A stretch of 41,367 nucleotides of DNA from Porphyromonadaceae bacterium (lineage in GTDB: Bacteria > Bacteroidota > Bacteroidia > Bacteroidales > Paludibacteraceae), in the NCBI GenBank assembly GCA_905372135.1, contig CAJPNS010000004.1, positions 1 to 41,367 on the forward strand, in the 5' to 3' direction. The position numbers and the translations under genes were made by a program. Positions 34,355-41,367 of the stretch are shown here, piece by piece. The notes below the pieces were generated by a model, which worked only from the letters and a program-made list of their open reading frames with translations, had not been told where the DNA came from and did not search any database. Numbering within the stretch: the stretch's first letter is position 1; each line of letters begins with the position of its first letter.

Positions 34355-35233
34355 TTATCGAGCGAATTTGAATCTATTGTGCGACCACAGATAGAACTCC
34401 GGTTGCCGCGATATGGTCTGTGTCAGGTGTTTATAAAATATATCCGTGAGCTCGAAATCGGGTAACGACTGCGGGTCGGGGTGCATTTGCACGAATTCGG
34501 CTTGCCAATAGCCTCGTTTTATTCGCTTTATATCTATATAATAAGCGGCAAAACCGTATTTCTTCGTTATCCGCTCGGTACCGGTGAGTACGGGAGTCTC
34601 TTTATTCATAAAATCAATAAAATACCTCGATTCTTCTTTCGACGGCGATTGGTCGTAGAGATAGCCCGTCACTGTTATATCGCCTGCCGTCTTGTGGTTA
34701 TGTATGTGTCTTAGTGTCTGTTGCATCTCGATACATTCAGAACCGAACCGAGAGCGATTCTCTTTAAGCAGCCTATCGGCTATCGCATTGGTTTGCTGTT
34801 TGTATATCTGTCCGCCGGCGATATTTCTGTCGATCCACAGCGGTATCGACGGTATCCACTCCCAATTGCCGTAATGACCGAGAAAAAGCGATATCGAACG
34901 ACCGTTGCGTATATGATCGTTTAGTGCCTCATAATTAACGAATTTCATGTGTCGTTTCATCTTTTTGTCGCTCCAGACACCAAACTTGGAAGCTTCGAAA
35001 AATATATCGCATAGGAATCGGTAAAATCGTTTGGATATTTGCGTTAGCTCCTCTTTGCTCTTTTCGGGGTAGGCGAAACTCAGATTTTTCATCACCACAT
35101 CTCGCCTATATCCAATGAGATAGTATATTATCACATAAAAAAAATCGGAAAACAGATACAACACTCTAAGAGGTATCGTACCCAACAACTTCCAAAACAG
35201 TCTTATTTTACAATATAAAATTTTGTTTATCAT
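34355..35233 (-). CDS. LpxL/HtrB-like lipid A acyltransferase
   Basis: A 292-residue membrane-bound acyltransferase of the LpxL/LpxM family, which adds secondary acyl chains to lipid A on the cytoplasmic face of the inner membrane. An N-terminal membrane segment (about residues 12-45) precedes the catalytic HxxxxE motif, H120-YGNWE125 in FLGHYGNWEW. DQSPSKEESRYFIDFMNKETP corresponds to the second conserved block. It lies just upstream of lptD on the same strand and divergent from nadE. Which acyl chain and position are used cannot be read from the sequence; in Bacteroidetes the enzyme is usually the single late acyltransferase. Confidence 0.9.
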   Translation of the reverse strand: MINKILYCKIRLFWKLLGTIPLRVLYLFSDFFYVIIYYLIGYRRDVVMKNLSFAYPEKSKEELTQISKRFYRFLCDIFFEASKFGVWSDKKMKRHMKFVNYEALNDHIRNGRSISLFLGHYGNWEWIPSIPLWIDRNIAGGQIYKQQTNAIADRLLKENRSRFGSECIEMQQTLRHIHNHKTAGDITVTGYLYDQSPSKEESRYFIDFMNKETPVLTGTERITKKYGFAAYYIDIKRIKRGYWQAEFVQMHPDPQSLPDFELTDIFYKHLTQTISRQPEFYLWSHNRFKFAR

Positions 35234-35272
35234 CGCTATACGGCAAATATCGTTTTTTATTTTTTCGGGCTA

Positions 35273-35280
35273 CAAAGGTA
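35273..35280 (-). promoter_or_regulatory. -7 box of the lipid A acyltransferase gene
   Basis: On the minus strand TACCTTTG (exact), 40 bases before the ATG at 35233. No TTTG at the proper -33 distance. Confidence 0.55.
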
Positions 35281-35331
35281 AAATAATAAAAGCAAATAAA
35301 TAGAATATCAGGCGTATAAAAAACTAATTAT

Positions 35332-35339
35332 TACCTTTG
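35332..35339 (+). promoter_or_regulatory. -7 box of nadE
   Basis: TACCTTTG (exact), 36 bases before the ATG at 35375. With a start site near 35346, the TTG at 35366 would leave a 20-base leader and the ATG at 35375 a leader of about 30 bases. Confidence 0.6.
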
Positions 35340-35374
35340 TAGATTCAAAAAACACAAAATACTATTTGTTAGAT

Positions 35375-37279
35375 ATGTATCATTCAATGGTAAAGGTAGC
35401 TGCGGCTATACCCAAAGTGAAAATAGGCGATTGCAAATCGAATGCCGAAGAGATATACCGTTCGATAGTAGAGGCAGATGGTGCGGGAGTAGAGATTATA
35501 TGCTTTCCTGAATTGTCGATTACGTCGTATACGTGTGGAGATCTGCTATTTAACTCGTCTCTACTAAAGGCTTCGGAGGAGGCTCTAACCTATCTTTTAG
35601 AAAAGACTCGCAACTTAGATATAATATCCATAGTCGGTATGCCGATAAAATCTGGCAATCGTCTGTACAACACGGCAGTAGTATTGCAGCGAGGCAATAT
35701 ACTCGGAGTCGTACCAAAGACTTCGATATCAGACGACAACGGACGCTACGAAAGCAGGTGGTTTACGAGCGGCGAATATGCAGACAATCAGGAGATAACA
35801 CTTGCCGACAAAATTGTACCATTCGTAGCTAACATTGTGTTTACGAGTAGATTATTTGGTTTCTCGGTCGAACTGGGCGAAGACCTTTGGTCTGTTTCGC
35901 CACCGTCGTCGAGGCTGGCTACGGCGGGAGCTCATCTAATATTCAATCTATCGGCTTCCAACGAGCTGGTTGGCAGACAGATGCGTCGCCATATACTTGT
36001 AAGCGAACAGAGTAGGCGTTGCCGTTGCGGCTATGTATTTGTCTCATCGGGATTTGGCGAAAGCTCTACCGATATGCTTTTCGCATCTTCGGCTATAGTA
36101 GCCGAGGGCGGCGATATCATAGCCGAAAGCCAAAGGTTCGGCTTCGAGTCGCAATTGGTTGTTTCAGAAATAGATATCGAACGCATTAGCAACGAACGTC
36201 TTAGATGCGACAACTTCAAAAACTACCGACGAGAAAGTAATGAAATCTTTCTCCGTCCACATTTCGAAACGCCTGACAATAAGCAATTTACCATAAGCCG
36301 CACAATAAACAGATATCCGTTCCTAAACTCAACAAATGAAACCGATACGGACGCTTTCTGCAACGACATATTCGACATTCAAGCAAATGCTCTTGCCACA
36401 CGCCTTCACAACGCAAATATAAAAAGTGCTGTCGTCGGTGTATCGGGCGGACTCGATAGTACTTTAGCCCTTTTGGTAACGGTCGAAGCTTTCGACCGTC
36501 TGCAACTGCCACGAAAAAATATCGTAGGTATCACCATGCCGGGATTCGGCACTACATCGAGAACCAAAAACAACTCGATAGATTTGATGGCAGCGCTCGA
36601 AATATCGACACGCAAAATATCCATAACCAACTCTGTATTACAGCATTTCGAAGACATAGGACACAACGTCGATACACACGATATCACCTACGAAAACTCA
36701 CAAGCTCGCGAACGCACACAAATATTGATGGACGTAGCTAACCAAATGAATGCCATAGTGATAGGCACAGGCGATATGAGTGAACTTGCTCTGGGCTGGT
36801 GTACTTATTGTGGCGACCAGATGAGTATGTACGGAGTCAATAGTGGTGTACCTAAGACACTTATAAAGTTCGTATTAGATTGGCTGTCGCGTAAAAAAGC
36901 CGATAGCCGAATATCAGATATAATATCGGATATCATTGATACTCCGATATCTCCGGAGCTACTGCCCGATAGCAACGACACGATAGTGCAAAAGACAGAA
37001 GAGGCGATAGGTCCGTACGAACTACACGATTTCTTTCTGTATCATCTTCTTAGGTTTGGCTACGGAAGCGACAAGATATCGTTTCTTGCTCAAAAAGCAT
37101 TTTCCGACAAATACAAGAAAGACGTTATAGATAAGTGGCTCGAAATCTTTATGAAACGTTTTCTCTCCCAGCAATTCAAACGCTCCTGTATGCCCGACGG
37201 AATAGGAATATTCGATATAGACCTATCGCCTCGCAGCAACTTGCGATTGCCGAGCGATATATCGATTAAACGCCTATAA
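35375..37279 (+). CDS. nadE: NAD synthetase, glutamine-type, lacking the glutaminase cysteine
   Basis: A 634-residue two-domain NAD synthetase converting nicotinate adenine dinucleotide to NAD. The C-terminal synthetase domain is intact, with the ATP-pyrophosphatase loop VSGGLDSTLAL and GTGDMSELALGW. The N-terminal nitrilase-fold domain should release ammonia from glutamine with a Glu-Lys-Cys triad. Glu (PELSITSY, E46) and Lys (VVPKTS, K115) are present, but the Cys is replaced by Gly168 in VELGEDLW, where relatives read IEICEDLW. The neighbouring loop after the Lys (SISDDNGRYESRWF) also departs from the family's NYKEFYEQRWF. The frame is open and undamaged, so this reads as loss of glutaminase activity, not as a pseudogene. 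I prefer the ATG at 35375; a TTG nine bases upstream and an ATG twelve bases downstream are alternatives. Confidence 0.93.
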   Translation: MYHSMVKVAAAIPKVKIGDCKSNAEEIYRSIVEADGAGVEIICFPELSITSYTCGDLLFNSSLLKASEEALTYLLEKTRNLDIISIVGMPIKSGNRLYNTAVVLQRGNILGVVPKTSISDDNGRYESRWFTSGEYADNQEITLADKIVPFVANIVFTSRLFGFSVELGEDLWSVSPPSSRLATAGAHLIFNLSASNELVGRQMRRHILVSEQSRRCRCGYVFVSSGFGESSTDMLFASSAIVAEGGDIIAESQRFGFESQLVVSEIDIERISNERLRCDNFKNYRRESNEIFLRPHFETPDNKQFTISRTINRYPFLNSTNETDTDAFCNDIFDIQANALATRLHNANIKSAVVGVSGGLDSTLALLVTVEAFDRLQLPRKNIVGITMPGFGTTSRTKNNSIDLMAALEISTRKISITNSVLQHFEDIGHNVDTHDITYENSQARERTQILMDVANQMNAIVIGTGDMSELALGWCTYCGDQMSMYGVNSGVPKTLIKFVLDWLSRKKADSRISDIISDIIDTPISPELLPDSNDTIVQKTEEAIGPYELHDFFLYHLLRFGYGSDKISFLAQKAFSDKYKKDVIDKWLEIFMKRFLSQQFKRSCMPDGIGIFDIDLSPRSNLRLPSDISIKRL

Positions 37280-37285
37280 TTGTGT

Positions 37286-37310
37286 ATCTTACTGCAGTAA
37301 TAAGATTTTT
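37286..37310 (+). terminator. Weak terminator after nadE
   Basis: ATCTTA (37286-37291) and TAAGAT (37301-37306) form a short stem, enclosing CTGCAGTAA, and are followed by TTTTT (to 37310). A 12-base palindrome TTACTGCAGTAA lies inside. Confidence 0.4.
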
Positions 37311-37312
37311 AT

Positions 37313-37320
37313 TAATTTCG
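37313..37320 (+). promoter_or_regulatory. Possible -7 box of mtaB
   Basis: TAATTTCG is one base off TAnnTTTG, in the typical context TTAATTTCGCACC, 33 bases before the mtaB GTG. Weak evidence; mtaB could also be read through from nadE. Confidence 0.3.
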
Positions 37321-37353
37321 CACCGCAAAAATCAAAAAAAAGAGATCGTTTGA

Positions 37354-38604
37354 GTGAAAAAGGTATTTTTCTATACGTTGGGCTGTAAGCTAAACTTTGC
37401 CGAGACATCGCATATAAGCAAGTTGCTTGTAGACAATGGATTTAGTATAGCCCATAAAGGAGAAGCAGCCGATGTGTGTATAGTGAATACGTGTTCGGTT
37501 ACCGATACGGCCGATAGAAAATGTAGGCAGGCAATACATAAAATAGTATCCGACAATCCCAATGCATTTATCATAGTTACAGGCTGTTACGCTCAGGTAA
37601 ATCCCTCTGAAATAGAGCAAATAGATGGCGTCGACCTCGTGTTGGGAGCCAAAGAGAAGTTCGACATCCTCAAAGTAATGCACCTACTCGAGTCTAAAGA
37701 GCAGTTCGAACGCATACAAGTCGATGATATAAAGAGCAATAACTCATTTTCACCAATATTCTCCGCAGGCGACCGTACGCGATATTTCCTTAAAGTACAA
37801 GATGGTTGCGACTATTACTGCACGTATTGTACTATTCCATTTGCACGAGGTAAAAGCAGAAGTGCTTCGGTAGCACATACAATGAAGACTATCGACAAGG
37901 CTTTGGAGCAAGGGGCGAAAGAGATTATCCTTACGGGAGTAAACATAGGCGATTTTGGTAGAGGCAGCAACGAACGCTTTATCGACCTCATAAAAGCAAT
38001 AGACAAGCTCACTGCAGAGGTACGAGTGCGTATCTCGTCGGTAGAGCCAAATCTACTCGAAGAGGCTATAATAGACATAGTTGCGTCGTCGAAAATCATA
38101 GCTCCCCACTTCCATATACCATTGCAGAGCGGCAGCAATAGAGTCTTGTCGCTGATGGGCAGACGATACACTCGCGAGGTTTTCGGGCAGAAAGTATCTC
38201 TTATAAAGCAACTTATACCCGATGCGTTCATAGGAGTCGATGTTATTGTGGGGATGCGTGGCGAGACATCTGATATGTTCGACGAGACACTATCGTTCCT
38301 TGGCGATACTCCGTTTTCGGAACTACATATCTTTCCGTATTCGGAGCGGGAAGGCACTAAAGCCCTAAGTATAAAGCCTATTGTAAGTCAGTCGGAGAAG
38401 AAACGCCGAAGCGAACTCCTTCACAATCTATCGGATAGCCGTATAGCCGACTTTTATCGCAGCCAACGTGGAAAGACCAAAACAGTACTATGGGAGACCA
38501 CCAAAAACCCGAAAGTAATGAACGGATATACAGAAAATTACCTTCTCGTATCGGCAGAGATGGAACAAGAGAAGATAAATACTTTCCAAAAAATAGTGTT
38601 CTAA
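37354..38604 (+). CDS. mtaB: tRNA t6A methylthiotransferase MtaB
   Basis: A 416-residue radical-SAM methylthiotransferase that converts t6A37 of tRNA to ms2t6A37. The N-terminal UPF0004 domain carries the auxiliary cluster cysteines C11 (GCK), C47 (NTCSV) and C78 (GCYAQ). The radical SAM motif is C152-x3-C156-x2-C159 (CDYYCTYC). The C-terminal TRAM-like region is short. The start is GTG at 37354, the only start that keeps the family N-terminus KKVFFYTLGCKLN. It lies between nadE and frr on the same strand. Confidence 0.95.
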   Translation: MKKVFFYTLGCKLNFAETSHISKLLVDNGFSIAHKGEAADVCIVNTCSVTDTADRKCRQAIHKIVSDNPNAFIIVTGCYAQVNPSEIEQIDGVDLVLGAKEKFDILKVMHLLESKEQFERIQVDDIKSNNSFSPIFSAGDRTRYFLKVQDGCDYYCTYCTIPFARGKSRSASVAHTMKTIDKALEQGAKEIILTGVNIGDFGRGSNERFIDLIKAIDKLTAEVRVRISSVEPNLLEEAIIDIVASSKIIAPHFHIPLQSGSNRVLSLMGRRYTREVFGQKVSLIKQLIPDAFIGVDVIVGMRGETSDMFDETLSFLGDTPFSELHIFPYSEREGTKALSIKPIVSQSEKKRRSELLHNLSDSRIADFYRSQRGKTKTVLWETTKNPKVMNGYTENYLLVSAEMEQEKINTFQKIVF

Positions 38605-38628
38605 CGATTTGTTTACGGATAAAAATAT

Positions 38629-38636
38629 TAACTTTG
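38629..38636 (+). promoter_or_regulatory. -7 box of frr
   Basis: TAACTTTG (exact) followed by CACC, 53 bases before the ATG at 38690. TTTG at 38608-38611 would be the -33 element with a somewhat short 17-base spacer. It supports the internal start of frr. Confidence 0.6.
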
Positions 38637-38689
38637 CACCTTACAATAAGACAAAATCTTTTATTAATCAGACAATAACCTATATCGAC

Positions 38690-39256
38690 ATGGCAGACGA
38701 ACAAGTAAAAAAATATATCGATAAAGCTAAAAACGAAATGGAATCGTCGGTAGTATTCCTCGACGAGTCGTTGGCTCATATCAGAGCAGGAAAGGCTAAT
38801 ACGAAGATACTCGACGGCATTAAGGTAGATTATTACGGTACGCCTACTCCGCTTACATCTGTGGCTACCGTCACTACTCCCGATGCAAAGACCATATCAA
38901 TACAGCCTTGGGAAAAGGGACTTATCCCCACTATCGAGAAGGCGATACTCGCCTCAGACATAGGCATAACACCGGCAAACAACGGTGAAATCGTACGCCT
39001 CGCAATACCGCCTCTTACCGAAGAACGTCGCCGACAGCTTGTAAAACAGGCAGGTACAGCCGTAGAAGATGCCAAGATTAGTGTAAGAAATTCGCGTAGA
39101 GAGGCTATCGAGGCACTCAAAAAAGAGATAAAAAACGGTATGTCGGAAGATATCGAAAAAGATGCCGAAGCCGAAGTACAGAAGTTGCACGATAAGTATA
39201 TCAAGCGATTAGAAGAATTGTTTGCTCTGAAAGAAAAAGAAATAATGACCGTATAG
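38690..39256 (+). CDS. frr: Ribosome recycling factor
   Basis: A 188-residue factor that, with EF-G, splits the post-termination ribosome. The N-terminal helix holds the conserved LAHIRAGKA stretch (R-x-G-x-A), followed by VDYYGTPTPL and, in the hinge region, the family's W-x-K-G segment (QPWEKGLIPTIEKAI); the three-helix bundle ends with LHDKYIKRLEELFALKEKEIM. The frame is open up to 38609, but family alignment and the -7 box at 38629-38636 place the start at 38690 (MADEQVKKYI). A strong terminator follows. Confidence 0.97.
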   Translation: MADEQVKKYIDKAKNEMESSVVFLDESLAHIRAGKANTKILDGIKVDYYGTPTPLTSVATVTTPDAKTISIQPWEKGLIPTIEKAILASDIGITPANNGEIVRLAIPPLTEERRRQLVKQAGTAVEDAKISVRNSRREAIEALKKEIKNGMSEDIEKDAEAEVQKLHDKYIKRLEELFALKEKEIMTV

Positions 39257-39287
39257 ACGGTAAAAAGAGATTTTTCATGACTGTAAG

Positions 39288-39327
39288 AGGCTATCGGGCT
39301 GATAAAATAGCGTACGATAGCCTTTTT
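39288..39327 (+). terminator. Rho-independent terminator of frr
   Basis: AGGCTATCG (39288-39296) pairs perfectly with CGATAGCCT (39315-39323), an 18-base loop between, and TTTTT to 39327. It begins 31 bases after the frr stop. Confidence 0.8.
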
Positions 39328-39392
39328 GTTATTGTTGAAGCGTGTAATCGTTGAATTGTTGAAATGGGGTTTCTCTTGTGCTTTGCCCAAAC

Positions 39393-39426
39393 CCACATAG
39401 GCTTATCTGTTTTGTGCAAGCACAAA
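39393..39426. repeat. Composite repeat, copy 1 (CCACATAGGC...)
   Basis: The 25 bases 39393-39417 match 39669-39693 at 24 of 25 positions. The end forms a small hairpin, TTTGTG-CAAG-CACAAA. A 14-base motif, TTGCCCAAACCCAC, overlaps the left end (39383-39396) and recurs at 39490-39503. Confidence 0.85.
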
Positions 39427-39433
39427 TAAAAAA

Positions 39434-39462
39434 GGGGCGAACACACGGGGCAGCCCCTACGT
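39434..39462. repeat. GGGGCGAACAC hairpin repeat, copy 1
   Basis: GGGGCGAACAC (39434-39444) then GCCCCTACGT (39453-39462); GGGGC pairs with GCCCC. Copy 2 is at 39749-39776 and a partial third (AGACGAACAC) lies at 39729-39738. Confidence 0.75.
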
Positions 39463-39507
39463 CGTGTTATTGAATGTTTGTCTTGGGCGTTGCCCAAACC
39501 CACTTCA

Positions 39508-39531
39508 TTTTCTTGTCTTGATACAAGAAAA
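39508..39531. repeat. 9-bp inverted repeat TTTTCTTGT/ACAAGAAAA
   Basis: TTTTCTTGT (39508-39516) and ACAAGAAAA (39523-39531) are exact reverse complements with a 6-base loop. It is the left hairpin of the structured central segment. Confidence 0.8.
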
Positions 39532-39568
39532 CGAAGCAAAAGAAAATCAAGGCTGATGTTCCGAGCCG

Positions 39569-39657
39569 ACCCGCTAAGTGCTTATTCACTAAACGTCGAA
39601 AACTCGCCTACGGCTCAGACAGTTCGACGTTTTTAACGCTCATTTCGCACAGCGGGT
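39569..39657. repeat. Nested palindromic element
   Basis: An outer stem ACCCGCT (39569-39575) with AGCGGGT (39651-39657), extended by GTGC/GCAC after a two-base bulge, encloses an inner perfect 10-bp stem AAACGTCGAA (39591-39600) with TTCGACGTTT (39623-39632). Folded, the 89 bases form a long two-tier hairpin. Confidence 0.82.
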
Positions 39658-39668
39658 ACCCCGTCTCT

Positions 39669-39703
39669 CCACATAGGCCTATCTGTTTTGTGCTTCGCAC
39701 AAA
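39669..39703. repeat. Composite repeat, copy 2 (CCACATAGGC...)
   Basis: Bases 39669-39693 match copy 1 at 24 of 25 positions; the following TTTTGTGC-TTC-GCACAAAA (39685-39703) is a perfect 8-bp hairpin. Confidence 0.85.
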
Positions 39704-39748
39704 AATGTAGGGGTGGAAATAAAAAAGAGACGAACACGATTATAAAAA

Positions 39749-39776
39749 GGGGCGAACACAAGGTTCGCCCCTACGT
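39749..39776. repeat. GGGGCGAACAC hairpin repeat, copy 2
   Basis: GGGGCGAAC (39749-39757) and GTTCGCCCC (39763-39771) form a perfect 9-bp stem with a 5-base loop, then TACGT as in copy 1. It lies about 25 bases from the end of the LRR gene and could also slow transcription from it. Confidence 0.85.
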
Positions 39777-39800
39777 TATTACATTATTGCATTCCTATAT

Positions 39801-41321
39801 TTATCTTTTCACCATTTTCGCTACTGTGCCATCGGCGTTCACCGTGTAGACACCTGCGGGTAGATGGGCGACATCGATGCGGTCGGTATCGTAGGCGTGG
39901 GCTACTTCGATGCCGTAGACGTTATATATACGTATGGTGCGAGCGGTAGCCGAGAGGTAGAGCACGTCTGCTACAGGGTTCGGGTAGAGGGTGAGAGCAG
40001 GCTCGGCGGCTGTGGCTGCTGCGGAAGAGCTACAGTCGTAGCTACCAGTAGTGTGTATGTAGGCACCGCCTTCGTCGTACAATACATTCCAGTTTTTGTC
40101 GATAGCGTTCTGTGCATTAGTGGCAAGGACGGTAGCGTGGTTCGGGTCGGATGAGTTTTTTACCGGCTCTATCAATCCATTATCCTTGCCTGTCCTATCG
40201 GGTAGAGCGCAGTAGATAGCGTCGAGAGCCTGAGTGGAGAAGTTGTTGCCGTAGCAAAATAACTCCCTCAACTGCGTATTCTTCGATAGGTCGAGACGGC
40301 TAAGTTTATTGTTGAAACAACTTAGAGCTGTCAACTTAGTATTCTTCGATACATCGAGGCTGCTGAGATTATTGTTGCCGCAAAATAACCCCATCAACTG
40401 CGTATTGTTCGATGCGTCGAGTGCAGTGAGGTTCTCTCCGTTTTTGGAGCAATCGAAGCCCGTCAGGTCGCCGTAGACGGTCATAGTGGTACCGTCGGCG
40501 GTGTAGGAGGAAAAGCCAGTCCAAGAGGTGCCGACTGTGATGTCTTGTGTATTGCTGCCGCTTACGATACGTACGGGAGTGGCGGCAGCGGCTGCCTTGA
40601 AGTCGAGCCGTATCGCCGAGTCTTTTGTGACGGTAAGGGTGATATAGCTATCCATATTGGGCTCTGTGGGGGAGATCACTACCTTGCTTGTTACTTTTGC
40701 TCCGCCGAGTGCTACGGCTTTCAGCGACGCGTCGAATGCCGCTCCTGCGGGCTGAGTGATGGCGCAGCCATCGAGGGTAAGGCTTGCAAATTCGGTGATA
40801 GAGCCATCTGTTCCCTCTGCCGTAACGGTAGAGTTTTTGATAGTAAGTGTCTCGCTCGAGCCATTATTTCCTGCTATGCCCCATTTGCCCTTGACATTTA
40901 CGGTACAGCCATCGATAGTGAGGTTGGTCTCGTTTACAAAGATACCACAGTCTCCTCTACTATTCGCATTAAGCACTCCACCGCCCGTGATAGTAAGTGG
41001 TTCTCCGAAGCCGAGAGCAGCTTTGTTTCCTGTTGTAAGGTTATTTGTGCCAATGACCTTTATCGTCAAGCCGTCGATACTTGATTCAATGGCAGCATTG
41101 GTATTTGTTTGTATTGTAGCGTTCTGTAGTGTAAGGACTTTGTTGGTAGGGTCGTACTTTACGGTACCGCTTACGCTATCTATCACAGAGAGGTCGGAGC
41201 AGTTGGCAGATGTTACTCGTACACCGGCAATCTTGAGGTCGTAGGTAGTTTGTGCCATAGCTGTGGAGGCACTCGTGAGAAGCCCTACGATGAGGGCGAA
41301 AATTAATGCTGATTTTTTCAT
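39801..41321 (-). CDS. Secreted LRR protein with type IX sorting domain
   Basis: A 506-residue exported protein of three parts. A signal peptide (1-23, ending AMA-Q) leads into a beta-helix-like region (about 50-200) of repeated segments such as LTIDGCTVNVKGKWGI and LTIKNSTVTAEGT. Then come three 21-residue leucine-rich units (about residues 300-365) of the BspA/TpLRR kind, L-x-x-LD-x-S-x-N-x-x-L-x-x-L-x-C-x-x-N. Residues about 435-506 form a type IX secretion C-terminal domain (LYPNPVADVLYLS, IYNVYGIEVA, LPAGVYTV, MVKR at the end), so the protein is probably translocated across the outer membrane and attached to the surface or released. Role in adhesion is inference. The window ends 46 bases upstream, so its promoter may be cut off. 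Confidence 0.87.
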   Translation of the reverse strand: MKKSALIFALIVGLLTSASTAMAQTTYDLKIAGVRVTSANCSDLSVIDSVSGTVKYDPTNKVLTLQNATIQTNTNAAIESSIDGLTIKVIGTNNLTTGNKAALGFGEPLTITGGGVLNANSRGDCGIFVNETNLTIDGCTVNVKGKWGIAGNNGSSETLTIKNSTVTAEGTDGSITEFASLTLDGCAITQPAGAAFDASLKAVALGGAKVTSKVVISPTEPNMDSYITLTVTKDSAIRLDFKAAAAATPVRIVSGSNTQDITVGTSWTGFSSYTADGTTMTVYGDLTGFDCSKNGENLTALDASNNTQLMGLFCGNNNLSSLDVSKNTKLTALSCFNNKLSRLDLSKNTQLRELFCYGNNFSTQALDAIYCALPDRTGKDNGLIEPVKNSSDPNHATVLATNAQNAIDKNWNVLYDEGGAYIHTTGSYDCSSSAAATAAEPALTLYPNPVADVLYLSATARTIRIYNVYGIEVAHAYDTDRIDVAHLPAGVYTVNADGTVAKMVKR

Positions 41322-41367
41322 CTTGCTTTAGTATTTTTTGTTTATTAATAATTGTGTAAAATATCGA

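Larger units (their letters stand above)
39257..39800. other. Repeat-rich intergenic element between frr and the LRR gene
   Basis: This 544-base gap between convergent genes contains no plausible gene. It holds the frr terminator (39288-39327), two diverged copies of a composite repeat (about 39383-39470 and 39669-39790), and between them a strongly self-complementary segment (39508-39657). It looks like an interspersed non-coding repeat family, probably mobile or mobilised. Confidence 0.75.

Noticed and set aside
38609..38689. N-terminal extension of ribosome recycling factor
   Set aside because: The family starts at MADEQ; the extension contains the TAACTTTG box.
1..41367. tRNA, rRNA or transposase genes
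   Set aside because: All intergenic regions were read for tRNA T-loop and acceptor patterns and for transposase-like frames; none was found.

Overview
The window is chromosomal DNA from a member of the order Bacteroidales; genus cannot be fixed from sequence alone. The signs are many promoters with the Bacteroidota -7 box TAnnTTTG instead of a sigma70 -10 box, weak Shine-Dalgarno sites, a Bacteroidota-type LptD, a secreted protein ending in a type IX secretion sorting domain, an OxyR of the Bacteroidota type, and the neighbourhood nadE / mtaB / lipid A acyltransferase that I associate with this order. Most genes look like core housekeeping genes at roughly 45-50% G+C.

Layout, left to right. 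(1) 82-3367, minus strand: glutamate mutase operon glmS-glmL-glmE (adenosylcobalamin-dependent glutamate fermentation). (2) 3622-4395: a small cysteine-containing protein (DUF6078-like), then an intergenic region with a 4 x 22-bp tandem repeat whose units carry hairpins. (3) 4396-7592, minus: glycogen/alpha-glucan operon (debranching enzyme plus GT4 synthase-like transferase); the matching phosphorylase is at 28742-31306. (4) 7742-10925, plus: PAP2 lipid phosphatase, overlapping EptA-type phosphoethanolamine transferase, and S1/P1 nuclease; this looks like an envelope (lipid A) modification cassette. (5) 10951-16292, minus: sirtuin, YihY, YifB/ComM, a lipoprotein and phosphatidylserine decarboxylase in one tightly packed run. 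(6) 16478-21635: panC on plus, then on minus rfbA-rfbC, an Ig-like lipoprotein and oxyR. (7) 21993-22592, plus: rplU-rpmA. (8) 22754-25928, plus: an accessory stretch with a BRO-Fic fusion protein and, in clearly AT-richer DNA, a two-gene unit of an OLD/AAA15-like ATPase and a small protein with a possible PD-(D/E)XK nuclease core, joined by TAATG. This is the best candidate for an under-described (probably anti-phage) system. (9) 26011-31306: SMUG2-like uracil-DNA glycosylase on plus; mnmE, a DoxX protein and glycogen phosphorylase on minus. (10) 31444-35233, minus: lptD and an LpxL-like acyltransferase (LPS assembly). (11) 35375-39256, plus: nadE, mtaB, frr. (12) 39257-39800: a repeat-rich, strongly structured intergenic element. 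(13) 39801-41321, minus: a secreted leucine-rich-repeat protein with a type IX sorting signal.

The most notable single-gene observation is that the glutamine-dependent NAD synthetase has Gly where the glutaminase nucleophile Cys belongs (ELGEDLW instead of the family's EICEDLW), while the synthetase domain looks intact. This enzyme may depend on free ammonia, which would fit an organism that ferments glutamate through glutamate mutase. No tRNA, rRNA, CRISPR array or insertion sequence with a transposase was seen. All family assignments are from reading motifs; no database search was run.
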